Assembly: GCA_030761205.1 (NCBI GenBank) | Contig: JAULJL010000018.1 | Coordinates: 10,126,501 to 10,190,500, forward strand | DNA length: 64,000 nt | Source of the DNA: Fremontodendron californicum | Taxonomy: Eukaryota > Streptophyta > Magnoliopsida > Malvales > Malvaceae | Direction of reading: 5' to 3' | Shown: positions 40,701-52,289 of the stretch, one piece after another | Position numbering within the stretch: position 1 is the first letter of the stretch | How the letters are laid out: every line of letters begins with the position of its first letter | Made by a program: the position numbers and the translations under genes | The notes under the pieces: model-generated | What the model was told of the DNA's origin: nothing | What the model saw: only the letters and a program-made list of their open reading frames with translations | Database searches by the model: none

Positions 40701-43700
40701 TGCCACACAAGTTTTGTTAATGTCTATAAATGATCATTTAAAGTTTTTCGTTTTCATCTAATAAATTCCTTATGACACTCATGCAATTGCATTTTGTTAT
40801 TTCCATAATGTTACTGGTTTTGTAATGGATGAGTTATTTATAGCTCCATTCTGGCATATTCTATTGCCACTGCATCTTTGACCGTTTAGTTCGTCGTTGT
40901 TTAGCCTCTCTTTCTTATTTCCTCGTGAATTTGAAATTTAAGAGTATGGTGAAATTCATTTCACTGGATAAAATATGATATAATAAGGGTGCTTGTTGCT
41001 TTGTTGGTTAGTTGTTTCTTCTGCTATACATTTATCCAACTGCTATTTTATTGATCATGCAGAATGGATGAGATGATGCGTGGACAAAGAGGATGGAGAG
41101 AATTAGCAGTCCTGGGAGATAAAATAGACAAAGTTTCCGGCCTTATTGAAGGGCTCATATGGTCTCCTAGGGGTGGTGAAGCCAATAACCATTTTGATGA
41201 TTGGCCTTCTGAGGAGGTATTTTTATGATAGAAAACTGATTTTTTGTTTTAGTTGTCTGAAGCAATTTCATTTTGTTTTTGCCTTTCTGATGACCAAGCA
41301 TTTGGACTAGAAAATGTTTCAATGAGATCTAAGCTACAAGGCTCTAAATTTTTCTTTGGTTGCTTTGATTGTTCATGCCAAAGAGTAGAATAAGTTTTCA
41401 ACTGACCCATTTCCTGTGCTATCAATAAGAGTAATAATGTGCTCTAATTTTTGGTATTAGGTGTATTCTTTCTTAATAAATCTGTTTACAAATAAGTTTT
41501 TCATTTGCTTATTTGGTAAATTGAAAAAATTGATGAGAATACTGATAAAAGAAGCTGTGTCTTTTGCAGTTTATACAGATATTTTTAATACTATTTTTAG
41601 TAAACTTACTTAGACGTATTTAATTTTAACAATCATTACTGTTTTTAGGAAATAGACTTAATTGAACCAACTCTATGACGTATGCTAATTTTAATTGAGG
41701 TAGGATATAGTCAGGAATTGAACATGATTAGTAAAGTTTTCTATATCCCTTTTAGGGCTAGATCAAGAGACAGTTGTTAACAAAGGAAAAGAAAAGTTAT
41801 CAGAAACTTTTTGAGTTGTTCTGTGAGGCTTTGAGAAGCCTAAACAACAGAAGATGTATAAAATAAAGGAGAAGGAAGGTTTTTGCTTGAGGTTTATGAT
41901 TTATTAAAACGAATTTAATATGAACTGGATTGGAAAATAATAAAAGGAACATGTGGACCCTTCTTATAGCATTAAAAGGGGTCAAATTTCTTCTGTTTTT
42001 GCCCTTTGACTCTGCAGAAGAAAATTGAAAATAATGAAGGAAATTGGCATTCAGTCCATTGTACACTCTGTGTTTGTATATTTAAGAACTTTCTGCAGGT
42101 CGCCTTAGGATTGTCAATTCTTGCGGTTACTTTGCTTGTATGCATCTTATGAATACCATTAGATATCAGTGATTGTTAATTTATTTTAGTTAGAATTATG
42201 AATGCTTTACTGTTGTACCTTTACCTTGTTTTGACCTCTATTATGGCTAGGAAAGATGGAACGTTTTTTAGACAATGACATATCTTCACTTCATAACTTT
42301 AAATTTGGAAAAAGAGAACTTTGAATAGTTGGTACTCTATAGATAGGTGGATAACAAACAAGCATTATTATATCATATGTTAGCTTGACTTTTAAGTTTT
42401 AAGTATAGTGGAGGAAAGAGGGTTCTCTGATGCAGCTTATTTGAAGTATTATATGCGGCTATGCGCTGCAAACTTTATTAAGATTCGTTTAATTTTTTCA
42501 ATGTAATACCATATGTAAGAAGCTTTTGTTTGATTTGTCAAATATGTCTATTTTACCTGTGAAATTCTTATGTGAACTTTTGTTTTGGTTGCAAACTAGG
42601 GCCCTCACTCTGATTTTCATGGACCTAATTGTGGAAGCACAGCCTGTGTTGCGATAATTCGAAACAAGCAACTTGTTGTTGCTAATGCTGGTGATTCCCG
42701 TTGTGTAATATCTAGAAAGGGTCAGGTACAATTTTCTTTTCTTCTGCAGAACCATGAAAACACAATTTCAGAATTATGTTTACTTCTGAAGAACCTTTTT
42801 CTAGAGGCCTCTCAAAGTTGTGAGCTGAAAGGATGTCCCTTTGAATGACAACTAGTGCTTTTGTCATAAGTTAATTCTAGCACTTTTAACTTTAAGTGGC
42901 TGTTCTTCAGGCCTATGTTACTCAGACTCGGGTGTGAGTGTCGGGCACGGGTATGTTTGATTTATGCTAATTTTTTGCATGTATTTGGAGGGTCCTTGGG
43001 GGATCATATCCCCATACCCATGTACGAATATGCGTCGGACACGGGTACTTCAACAAAAATGAAGAGTCGGAGCAACATAGCTTCAGGCTATATTTTTGTC
43101 ATGAATTTAGGAATAAGACATAATCCACAGGGCCCTGCCCTTTTAAATGTGTGAGTATTTTGAGTCAGACATGACATGGAAATGGTTGTAAAAGATGTTT
43201 TTACCTTTCTCCATTTAATTGGTGATATGAGAGTGAAAAGCACTGTTAATGTAATATAATCCCGTTACATCATTTTTCAATTTGCTTTAAGTATAATAAT
43301 CACTATATTTATTGCTGAGCTAGTATGTAAAGCATTTATCCATGCTCCATTTTCTGATATCTTTTAAGTTTTCTTTACCTCTCTCCTTTGGATATGCAAT
43401 ATGGCTCCTCTTTAAGGTGGCATAGCTTAGCTGGTGCATGCTTTATTTCATAGAAGTTACTTTTTACAGGCGTATAATTTGTCTAAAGATCACAAGCCAG
43501 ACCTTGAGCTGGAGAAAGATAGGATTCTGAAAGCTGGTGGTTTTATTCAAGTGGGACGTGTCAATGGAAGTTTAAACTTGGCCAGGGCTATTGGTACCTT
43601 CTAGATTCCAGTTTAACTATTTTCTGAGGGAAGATTTAGGTGTGGGGGAGGGAGGGGGGAAATGGATCTGATATTCAATTGCTTGTTGATTTATAATTGT

Positions 43701-44324
43701 CTTTCGCTTGCAGGAGATGTGGAGTTCAAACAGAACAAAACTTTACCTGCTGAAAAGCAGATTGTAACAGCTAATCCAGACATAAACACTGTAAGTGAAT
43801 TGCTGTTTGCTTTAATATTTGTGTAATTATTCTAGCTCATTCTATAAATTTTGATGTTGGTCATTTGATTTAATAAAAGACTAACTTTTTTAATATTCTT
43901 TAAGCAAAATTAAAAAAATAAAATTTGTTCTGTAATTTTACTATCTCAGATGCATGTATAAAACTTTTGCTGCCATCATAAAATCAAGATATATCATTGC
44001 CAATTAATATTCTTATTCATCCCTATGTTTATAATCTGTTTTTACCCTCTTTGAAATAGGTTGAGCTTTGTGATGATGATGAGTTTCTTGTTTTAGCTTG
44101 CGATGGGATATGGTGAGTTACTTTATAAGAATGTTTCTGTTGCAAGAACTTTCATCCCTTTTACCCTACTGTTCTGAAATCAACTCTAGGTCCTACCTGA
44201 ATATTACTTGGGTATTAATCAGAACACTCTGTAATTTGCTGTAGGTGCATAAAGGATGCATGCATGCCTACTTGCTAATCTATCTGAAAGATTTGATTTC
44301 AAGCAATCTGTCATAGGAACTAAG

Positions 44325-44419
<95 letters not shown>

Positions 44420-46897
44420 TTATGCTCATATTTGTCTATGTAAGTATGTAGGTGTTGATGTGTGTATATATGAAGGGACTAAGATAAAGAGAACATGTGT
44501 ACTAAGATAAAGAGAACATGTGTATCATTTATAGTTACCTTGGGAGCTTGTAGGAGGGGTATTGTTGAGGATAGATAGGCAATAAACAAAACTTTGGGTA
44601 GGGATGTAAAAAATGCTGCTAAGTACTTGTGACGCAGGACAACTTAGGGGGCTAGGGTTTACGATAATGATATTCTGAAATTCTTAAGAATATAGGGAAA
44701 ACTGAATAACGAAAAGAAAAACAGAAAAGATAAGATAAGCTTAGCTAAGCTTCACACCTAGGGTTCCTTGATCACATTACACAACCAAGAAGAAAGAAAA
44801 TCTAAGCATCAGACCTAGGGTTGATTGCATCACACAATCTGAATAGCACTAATGCTAAAAACTTCTCATAATCATAATCTCATAATCTTCTTTTAAAGGA
44901 AAGAGTACATTGATATTTATATAGGCTACTAGCCTACTTCCAACCCTAATCCTAACAGAACTAGAAGTCCTATTCTAAGTAGGACTTTAAAGAAAATACT
45001 TGGGACTCTTAATAAAAGGCTAATAAACTTGACTTAAAAACAAAACTTAATAGGATAAGGAAAACAACTAAGATACGAAACCCTAATATAAATGTATAAT
45101 ACCAAATATAACCCTAGATCTATAGAATTACAATTAAGTGCCATAAATACAACAAATTAACAAAATACAATCTTAAATAGGTTAATCCCTCAATTAGGGT
45201 TTTAGCATTCTGCATCATTCTCCCCTTGTTGGAGAAAACTCGTCCTCGAGTTTTGAAGTGTTGTAGTAGAAAAAATCTGCTGTAAGACCCATGAATGGCA
45301 CTGTCAACAATGAATTTTTCTTGTATCACAAACATCTGCAACAAAGCTATGTTGCTCTAACTCTTCATTTTTCTTGAAGTACCCGTGTCCGATGCATATC
45401 CGGACATGGATATGGGGATATAATCCCTCAAGGACCCTCCAAATATCTGAAAAAACTTAGAATAAATCAAACATATCCGTGTCTGACACTCACCCGAGTT
45501 TGAGTAACATAGCAACAAGGATACTTGTCTCTTAGGCCTCGTTTAGCATTGCTATTGGCACAACTTTTGAGGTCAAAAGCTGCGTTTCACCGCAAACGGA
45601 ACGCTAAACGGATAAAAAAATTTAGCTTTTGCGATTGAAACCATGGTTTGGCAATCCAAACCAAAAAAGTAAAAAAAAAATAGAGTTTTTGGGCTTTAGA
45701 AGCTGACTTTTGGATAAAATGATTTTATATCCTCATATCTCTACACTTTTATTATTTTAAACATCTTTTTTTGACACTTCAATTCCTCACAACACTTTTT
45801 CACAGTAATGCCAAACACTTAAAAGTTTTTAAATCACAGTTTTTCACCACATTTTTTTTCAATCCGAACTTTTTCTAATCCAAGCTTTTTTCAACAGCAA
45901 TGCTAAACTAGCCCTTAGTCTTGAACACACTAGGAATAATGAAGTCAATAGACGCCTTTTCATTGATACCCATAATGTTAAACTTCAGATTTGGAAGAAT
46001 AAAATGAATGGGATCTTCGCTAGGTAATTACTCAATAAGCTGCTCCTTTGCTTGGATCATCAGAAATTCAATTATCAAATTGTCAAGTCCTACTTGTCTA
46101 ATCTGAACCTCTTCAGTTTCAAAAGCTGGTTGTAACTTGAGTTCTTCAAGTGAATGATTATGTTGTGCGTTCTCCTCAACACTTGATTCTACAATGGTAT
46201 CCTCCTTGTCTTCATCAAGGTTGTCAATAACCACTGAAACTATGCAGGACAGCTTAGGAGGCTAGGGTTTATGATAACAATAATTTGAATTTATTAAGAA
46301 ATTAGGGAAAATTGAATTGCGAAAAGAAAAACCTAAGCTCCTATGTTGCTCCGATTCTTTATTTTTCTTGAAGTACCCGTGTCCGATGCATATTGGGACA
46401 TGGGTATGGGGATATGACCCTCCAAATACATGAAAAAAACTAAGAAAAATTGAACATACCCGTGTCAGACGCATACCCGTATCCGACACTCACACCCGAG
46501 TCCGAGTAACATAGCTAAGCTCTAAGAAAATACTTTCAACTCTTAATAAAAGACTAATAAACTTGACTTAAAAACAATACCTAATAGGATAAGGAAAACA
46601 ATCTAAGATACTAACCCTAATATAAATGTAAAATACTAAATACAACCCTACATTTATAAAATTACAATTAAGCGCCATAAATACAACAAATAAACAAAAT
46701 AAAATCTTAAATAGGTTAATCCCTCAATTAGCTTCTTAGCATTCTGCATCAACTTGAGAATGAGAAGAGGTGGGCTATTTCTGCTGGGGAGTGAATAGAA
46801 TGTCCAGAGGTGATATATAGCATGTACTATCGACTTTGTTAATACTTCAAGAGTGGAAGACTAAGGGGAATGAAGAGTGTAGTATTCTTTTCTTAAG

Positions 46898-46929
<32 letters not shown>

Positions 46930-48778
46930 ATGTTTATGTATATGTGTGTGTGTGATAAGCAAGAACGCCAATATTAATTTGTCTTTGACCCTAACTAATA
47001 TTCTTTACCTCTTTTGGCAAGTTAGTTTCTACCAAGCTTCATTTGATGTAAATCTTGGACTGATTTCTTTATGCCTTTTGATTGGACTTTCCCTGTTTGT
47101 TCACCCCATTGAACAAAAAAATTGTGTTTTTTACTGCTGAATTTGAAGATTGTCATTGACTAACATACTCCTTTTGGTCGCATCCTCATCTGTTTCTTGG
47201 TCAATAATCTTGATTATGGATGGGAGTATGAGCTTTCTTTAGAAGAATAAAGAAGAATCACGCTTGTATATAAAATTTAAATTATTAATTAGACACCCTT
47301 GTATAGAGGAATATGCTTTTCGGTTGGCAAATGAGGTTATGGTACACACATGGATGTAATAGAACTTGGTGAATTTATGCAAAAGAGTGAATCTTTCATT
47401 AGAGTTCAAAAAAGTGCTGGGTGGCAGCATCACACTCAAAATTTAAAATGAAGATAGGTTATAGAAAGATTTCTGCAGTGATGTCAATGTTAAAGTATTA
47501 CCAAGTTATTCCAATATCTCAAAATAAATTATGGTGATTTTTCTCTTTTTTGTGGAAATCATCTTGAGTGTATCTGGGTCTAGAACTTTAGAAACCAGTA
47601 AGGCATGGAAGTAGTTTGTGCAATATTGGTGAGAAAATTAGAGTTTACACTCTTCTGCCTGGTGTATGATATTCTCCCTATTAATTGTTATATTAGAGCA
47701 CATACTCCTCCAAATGCCTGTACAATGGTGGTAGAGGGCTATTTTTCTGATTTACCGATTTTATAGAATGTTCTTGTTAAGTGGTGTTATCCCACATCTG
47801 TTAAGTGGGTTTCCTGTAGTCTTATATTAAAGTTGGGTCTCTCTACCTATTACCAATTGATTTTAGGTTGGATTCTTAACATGGAATTAGAGTTCAGGTT
47901 GTGTTCTGTTGTTCTTCCTGCCTAACCCCATGTGAGGTTGACGACTCCTGTGAGGTTATCCACGTGTAGGCCCTGTGAGCTACACGTGAGGGGAAGTGAT
48001 AAGTGATGTTATCCCATATCTGTTAAGTATTGGGTTTCTTGTGGTCTTATATTAAAGTTGGGCCCGTCCATTTATTACCAATTGGTTTTAGGTTGGATGC
48101 TTAATATGAAATCAGAGCACATGTTGTATTCTGTTGTTCTTCTTGCCTAACCCCATGTGGTTGACTGACTCTTGGTGAGGTTTGATGACTCTTGGTGAGG
48201 TTGTCCACGTGTAGGCCCTGTGTTAAGTGGTGTTATCTCACATCTGTTAAGTATTGAGTTTTCTGTGGTTTTATATTAAAGTTGGACCCTTCCATTTGTT
48301 ACCAATTGGTTTTAGGTTGTATGCTTAACAATTCTTCATCCAAATTAATCATCTGAATCATGTAAAACATTGGTGGCTTATCTGATAGTAGTTCTTTTCA
48401 TTAATTCGATGCTAATATCTTTTTGTTTTGATCACTAGGGACTGTATGTCAAGTCAACAACTAGTGGATTATGTACGAGAGCAGTTGAACTCTGTAAATT
48501 CCTGCAGAGCCCTCACTCGCAAAACATTATAAACCTATCAACAAAGATTCCATTATTTAACACTACTAAGCTGGGTGAATTATTGTTAGATGTTAGCTCA
48601 ATCTCTTTCTTCTGTGCAGGAAACTAAACTTTCAGCTATCTGTGAGAGAGTATTTGACAGGTGTTTGGCTCCAACAGCCGGTGGCGAGGGATGCGATAAC
48701 ATGTCGATGATCCTTGTTCAGTTCAAAAAACCTGTTGGTTCAGGTACTTGGAGCAGCAGCAGCAGCAGCCACCATTGA
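37752..48778 (+). CDS. Protein phosphatase 2C (PP2C60-like), ten coding exons, 345 residues
   Basis: Coding exons: 37752-37868, 38785-38848, 40424-40532, 41063-41216, 42600-42725, 43470-43593, 43714-43790, 44060-44112, 48439-48493, 48620-48778; all GT-AG and in phase. PP2Cs are Mg/Mn-dependent Ser/Thr phosphatases. Seen: MGVYLSTPKTEKFSDDGEN (possible N-terminal Gly acylation), SSMQGWRATMEDA with D38, VYDGHGG with metal ligands D57/G58, GSTACVAIIRNKQLVVANAGDSR, KDHKPDLELEKDRI, GRVNGSLNLARAIGD, LACDGIWD (D272) and EGCDNMSMILVQF (D319). All metal-site residues are present. The sequence most resembles the Arabidopsis PP2C60 group, not the ABA-coreceptor clade A. The C-terminus ends in a Ser run and His-His from a cag/agc repeat. 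Intron 5 holds a MITE; intron 8 is 4.3 kb and filled with transposons. Confidence 0.95.
38410..38443. repeat. Homopolymer T-then-G run in PP2C intron 1
   Basis: About 20 T followed by about 12 G. It is polymorphism-prone, and the base count is likely to be unreliable. Confidence 0.8.
42913..43080 (+). mobile_element. hAT-like MITE, copy 2 (PP2C intron 5)
   Basis: Ends ctatgttact / agcaacatag; length 168 bp. Flanked by identical 8-bp duplications cttcaggc (42905-42912 and 43081-43088). An 8-bp duplication is the hAT hallmark. Confidence 0.92.
44326..44417. repeat. (TA)n(TG)n compound microsatellite
   Basis: About 24 TA units followed by about 22 TG units in PP2C intron 8. A small tandem pair of about 22 bp (actaagataaagagaacatg) follows at 44478-44525. 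Confidence 0.95.
45347..45512 (-). mobile_element. hAT-like MITE, copy 3
   Basis: Starts ctatgttgct and ends gtaacatag; 166 bp in inverted orientation relative to copy 2. Flanking 8-mers caacaaag and caacaagg agree at 7 of 8. It lies in the interior of the deleted LTR element. Confidence 0.9.
45535..45918. mobile_element. Tourist-like MITE (PIF/Harbinger type)
   Basis: Terminal inverted repeats ggcctcgtttagcattgct and, inverted, ggctagtttagcattgct bound about 384 bp with no coding capacity. TTA directly on each side fits the 3-bp target of PIF/Harbinger elements. Confidence 0.7.
46341..46514 (-). mobile_element. hAT-like MITE, copy 4
   Basis: Starts ctatgttgct and ends gtaacatag; 174 bp. 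Flanked by identical 8-bp duplications ctaagctc (46333-46340 and 46515-46522). Inserted into the right LTR of the deleted retrotransposon, so it is younger than that element. Confidence 0.92.
47775..48330 (+). mobile_element. TRIM element in tandem form: LTR-internal-LTR-internal-LTR
   Basis: Three LTRs of 107-110 bp (47775-47881, 47997-48106, 48221-48330) share tgtta/gataagtg.tgttatc, 'ttatattaaagttggg' and 'ttttaggttg.atgcttaaca'. Two internal pieces of about 115 bp follow LTR 1 and LTR 2. Each begins with a decayed primer-binding site (tggaattagag, tgaaatcagagc, against tggtatcagagc), and the first ends in the purine tract gaggggaag. Outer flanks gttct/attct agree at 4 of 5. It has no coding sequence. 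Confidence 0.85.
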
Positions 48779-49439
48779 CCGATCAAACACCCACGACCAG
48801 TTAAAAAGTACATTGGATTCAGGATCTTAAGAAGCATTAGCCTCCTTTCATTGACCAAATTACTACCCGTTTTCTTCAAAGCTGTAAGCAATAGCATTAT
48901 GGAACTCAATTTTCACATTTATGAAGTGATTTCTGGTGATATGATTGTATATGTTCCAAGGTTTTCGATTTTATAACTCAGTTTTTTTTTTTGTTTGTTT
49001 GTTTTGTAAATGTGTTAATTTTTGTGCTTTATCTTTGAAATTTAAGTGGTTTTCCATGATACTACCAACATAGCATTTTAGGTTTAAGCATGGCTATGCT
49101 ATTAATAAAACACAGTAGCTTGATAATGGTATGACTATCATTGCACAATGAATTGCTGCTCTTAGGTTGACCAAATTGACAACATGGTCAATGTTGGTAT
49201 AACTATCATTGAATGCAATTACCATTGGTAATGTTTGAAATACTATATGTTATTTTTTATGAGAAATGTTAAACCATTTTTCAACTTTACTTTTTATGGT
49301 GATCTTGAAAATACATAATTAATGTATTATTATTTTTAAGAATTTAATAAAAATAATGTATTAAATGTAAAAGCTCTTTTAATAGTATTTTAACTATTTT
49401 TAAATAGTGTTTATAGATATCCATTGATGGGATCTATAT
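48779..49439. other. PP2C 3' UTR and downstream DNA
   Basis: The 3' UTR presumably covers the first few hundred bases; no single polyadenylation signal stands out. No further gene was seen. Confidence 0.4.
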
Positions 49440-49705
49440 AGATTTGGTAATACTGGACACGACATGATTACATGATACGAATGTGATATGAAAAAATAAC
49501 TAAAAACACAATACAAACACGAAAAAATAACACGAACATGATATGAATATACGAATTATGATATGAATATACGAATGTTTTAAAATCTATATAATATGGA
49601 TTATTAACCTATCAAAGTTCATATAAATATAAAATATTTTAAACATGATTATGACACGATAAAATATACGAGCAAGATACGGATTCACGAATTGTCAGGT
49701 CTAGA
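49440..49705 (+). repeat. Dispersed plant repeat
   Basis: Words such as 'gacacgacatgatt', 'acacgaacatgatatgaatatacgaat' and 'cacgaattgtcaggtctag' recur in variants. About 80 bp match the reverse complement of 10920-10990. Class unresolved. Confidence 0.5.
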
Positions 49706-50520
49706 TTTATATATAGTTTTTGGTATTTAAAATTGTCATATTCAATTTTGATAATTGAAATTAAAAATTTAGCATTCTATTGATCACACGATTATTAATT
49801 AATAAAAAGAATTTAGGAGGACGTAGAGAGTGATTTTATTTTATTTTACATAGATGACATACATTGATCACTGTCTAATAGAAAGTTCTTTTATGTTCTT
49901 AATATAAAAATAAAAAATAAAATAGAGAATCAAATTGAACAAGTTAGCCATGCCAATGCTAATTTAACATTAAAAAATAGAAGAGTTTGGCTTAGAAATT
50001 GATAAATGTCGATGTTCATTAAAATCAAGGACTTTGGTTGCCAGTTGCCACTATGACATTACCAATTTATTTGACTTCTTTGTAAGGCTATCTTTTAATC
50101 TTATTACACTAGAGTAATGAGTAAACTTAAACTCTTATAAATTATAATTAGACTAATCTGACCTTCGTATTCAACACGAGAGGAGATGATGCAAAATCAA
50201 AATTTGATTTTTCCCCCCTCAATTTTGCAACAAGCTTTCTTCCTTCTTGCTAAATTCGTATCTTTTAGCTCAAAAACTTTTTATGATACAAGCTTAATGA
50301 TCAATTATAGCGTGAAAAGGAAAATAATTTCAGCAAATAAGAAAATCATCCTCTCTAAGACTAAAATGAGAGCCTTTCTCTCAAAAATGTGAGTTTTCTC
50401 TCTTGTTTCGAGTTTTCTTTCTCATCCTGAGAATTTTTGTGTAGTATCGAGTTCTTCTTTTCTTTTCTTTTGTCTCGTGTTAGTATAGAGCTGGATCTTT
50501 CTTAGAGTTAAGTTCTCCAT
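49706..50520. other. Intergenic DNA
   Basis: No gene, RNA or element could be supported. The short open frame at 50186-50392 is AT-rich and without family features. Confidence 0.4.
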
Positions 50521-51055
50521 TAATTTCCATACGGTTGTGTTACATGTCCATTAATGGTTTAGTTAATGGATTATCATTGAGTTAGTTAATCAGTAGTAAT
50601 TATGTCAGAATTAATTTAACAGTTAATTAAGTCTGTTAATGTCAGAATTGATTTAACAGTTAGTTAAGTCTGTTAAGAGTAGATTAATTGCAAATAGTCA
50701 ATTACCAGAAATGAGGGAATCATGTAAAAAAGGAGAAGAATAGAATGTAATAGTCAATTGGTTATTCAATAAAGAAATTACAACAGATTTCTCTCTATCT
50801 ACAATCTATCTCTCTCTCTTCTTCTTCCATCTTTTGTGATTCTTCTGCTTCATTCTGTTTGTAACATTTTGGCTGCATCAATTGGTATCAAAGCCTCAAT
50901 CTTGGCTATGGCTGACGATATGGTTGCAAATAGGAGTCACTTAGAGCACAATGGAACAATAGCATGCAAATTTGCAGATCGAGTTGAAGAACTTTCGTAA
51001 TAAGATGACCAAGTTGTTCGATCAAATGCTATAATATCTGGTGAAAATGTCAGTG
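50521..51055 (+). mobile_element. LTR retrotransposon relic: LTR end, primer-binding site, gag start
   Basis: A CT-rich LTR-like end with 'caataaagaaattacaacag' and 'ttggctgca' is followed by attggtatcaaagcc (50880-50894), a one-mismatch tRNA-Met primer-binding site, then atggctgacgatatg (50906), which opens a short frame MADDMVANRSHLEHN broken by a stop near 50999. A 36-bp tandem duplication (gtcagaatt.atttaacagt) is in the LTR part at 50603-50675. The left LTR boundary is unclear. Confidence 0.5.
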
Positions 51056-51092
51056 ACTATACGGTGAACATGAAGACAAATCCTCAAATTGA

Positions 51093-51386
51093 ACAAGATC
51101 CATCCATGGCAGCCATCGCCAATCTCTTCCTGTTGCCTCGACATCAACTCTTTCAAAACCCATCTCTGACTTCCTGTCAACAAACAAAAGCGATCTAGAT
51201 GATGATTTGGTGACTTCATTGAGCGATGACGATGATATATCTCAAAAAGAGTGTGGTGCTGTAAGTATCCTTGAAGCTTCACGTCTCGGTTACGTGACAA
51301 TCTATGCGTTTCAGCATCATGAACAAGGAGGTGCAGGTATGGTAGCAATGGATAACAATGTTTTCAATCAATTACCGGACTTTTGA
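51093..51386 (+). other. Unrecognised open frame
   Basis: The plus-strand frame is open for 97 codons to TGA at 51384, without an early ATG. It includes LSKPISDFLSTN, an acidic DLDDDLVTSLSDDDD stretch and ILEASRLGYVTIYAF. Its less AT-rich composition suggests a decayed coding fragment, possibly retrotransposon-derived. The overlapping minus-strand frame (51348-51022) looks like its shadow. I do not recognise it. Confidence 0.25.
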
Positions 51387-51389
51387 AAA

Positions 51390-51790
51390 GAAAGAGGTCT
51401 TTGGACATATAAGCGTGAGCGCTACACATTCAATAAGTCGATTTTGCGGGGAGAGAATAATGGTCACGTAACAAGTGATATTAGAGTTAACCCTTAACTT
51501 TTGATTCCACGCCAAGCACCTCAACAGTAGTAGGCAAGGTGGGTCTGTCGTGACACCATGCCAAGTGCCCAAAGGTATAGGTAGAGTGAGTTAGCCATGA
51601 CGAGGACATCATGAGATTGAATGGGAAAAATGCCACGCCAAGCCTTCAAAAGGATAGTCAGGATGCTTCAATCTCACGTTGGAAAAAAAAGAGTCTTTTG
51701 GCATATTATATAAATGTGAGTGTTGCATACTATAATAAATTATTTTACCGAGAAAAGGTAATGACCACGTGACATAAGTAAGGTGTTCAT
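51390..51790 (+). mobile_element. Probable degraded TRIM-like element
   Basis: Two diverged direct repeats of about 90 bp (51390-51475 and 51690-51778) share 'gaaa.gagtctttggcatat', 'gtgagygytrcatact', 'ccgagaaaaggtaatgaccacgt' style blocks. Agtgatattagagtt after the first resembles a primer-binding site. The interior has 'acgccaagc.cctcaa' words and no coding. Confidence 0.4.
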
Positions 51791-51794
51791 CTGG

Positions 51795-52045
51795 CCGTGC
51801 AAGAAAAATACCATAAAGTAATTTTTGAAATGGATTCTGAGAAGACCTTTGAGTATTTGATAAGACCAGAAGAAAGTTAATATTGGAAAATAAGGCCTTT
51901 TATACAAAACATTTTCGAGATGTTGAAGGTATACCAAAGTGGAATTTTAGCTTAGTGAAGAGAGGAGCCAATAAGCGGCAAACTGGGTAGCAACTCATGT
52001 CAGACGGGATAATGTGCCTGATTAACTGGTTGTGTTAGGCAAACT
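51795..52045 (+). pseudogene. LINE-type RNase H fragment
   Basis: Frames read EKYHKVIFEMDSEKTFEYL, YWKIRPFIQNIF and SLVKRGANKRQTG. These match the second half of plant LINE RNase H (the Asp in 'FEMDSE' equals 'LEGDA', and 'KRGANKxA' precedes the end). Stops (for example near 51880) make it a relic. The TRIM-like repeat appears to have landed just upstream. Confidence 0.5.
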
Positions 52046-52285
52046 GGCATAAAACCTATTTTTGCTTTATAGGGTTGCTAAGGTGGCTAAGCCCCTTAAA
52101 ATAAATTTGACAAGCATAAGAAAGTTGTTTACAAAAGTTAAAAACAAATATTCATTAGGGTTGGTCTACACAAATTGGGTTATACTCATAATAAAAAAAA
52201 ATAAAATAGGAAAAATAGGAACTTAAGGTTACAATTATACTGAGAAAAATGGATGTATGGTGTAAATGAATTAGGAATATAAAAC
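52046..52285. other. Spacer without recognisable content
   Basis: No feature could be supported. Confidence 0.3.
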
Positions 52286-52289
52286 TACT

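Larger units (their letters stand above)
44632..46751 (-). mobile_element. Internally deleted LTR retrotransposon in PP2C intron 8
   Basis: Two related LTRs flank about 1 kb. The left one (about 44632-45213) and right one (about 46244-46751) both run from gcaggaca.cttagg..gctagggtttayga to ttaatccctcaattag..agcattctgca. Just inside the left LTR, the reverse complement reads 'ctccaacaaggggagaatga', a polypurine tract preceded by 'ctcgaggacgag', the style of a Ty3/gypsy pol 3' end. This sets minus orientation with the left LTR as 3'. No protein domains survive. The right LTR has lost about 250 bp next to an inserted MITE; the interior contains another MITE and a Tourist-like MITE. Confidence 0.65.
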
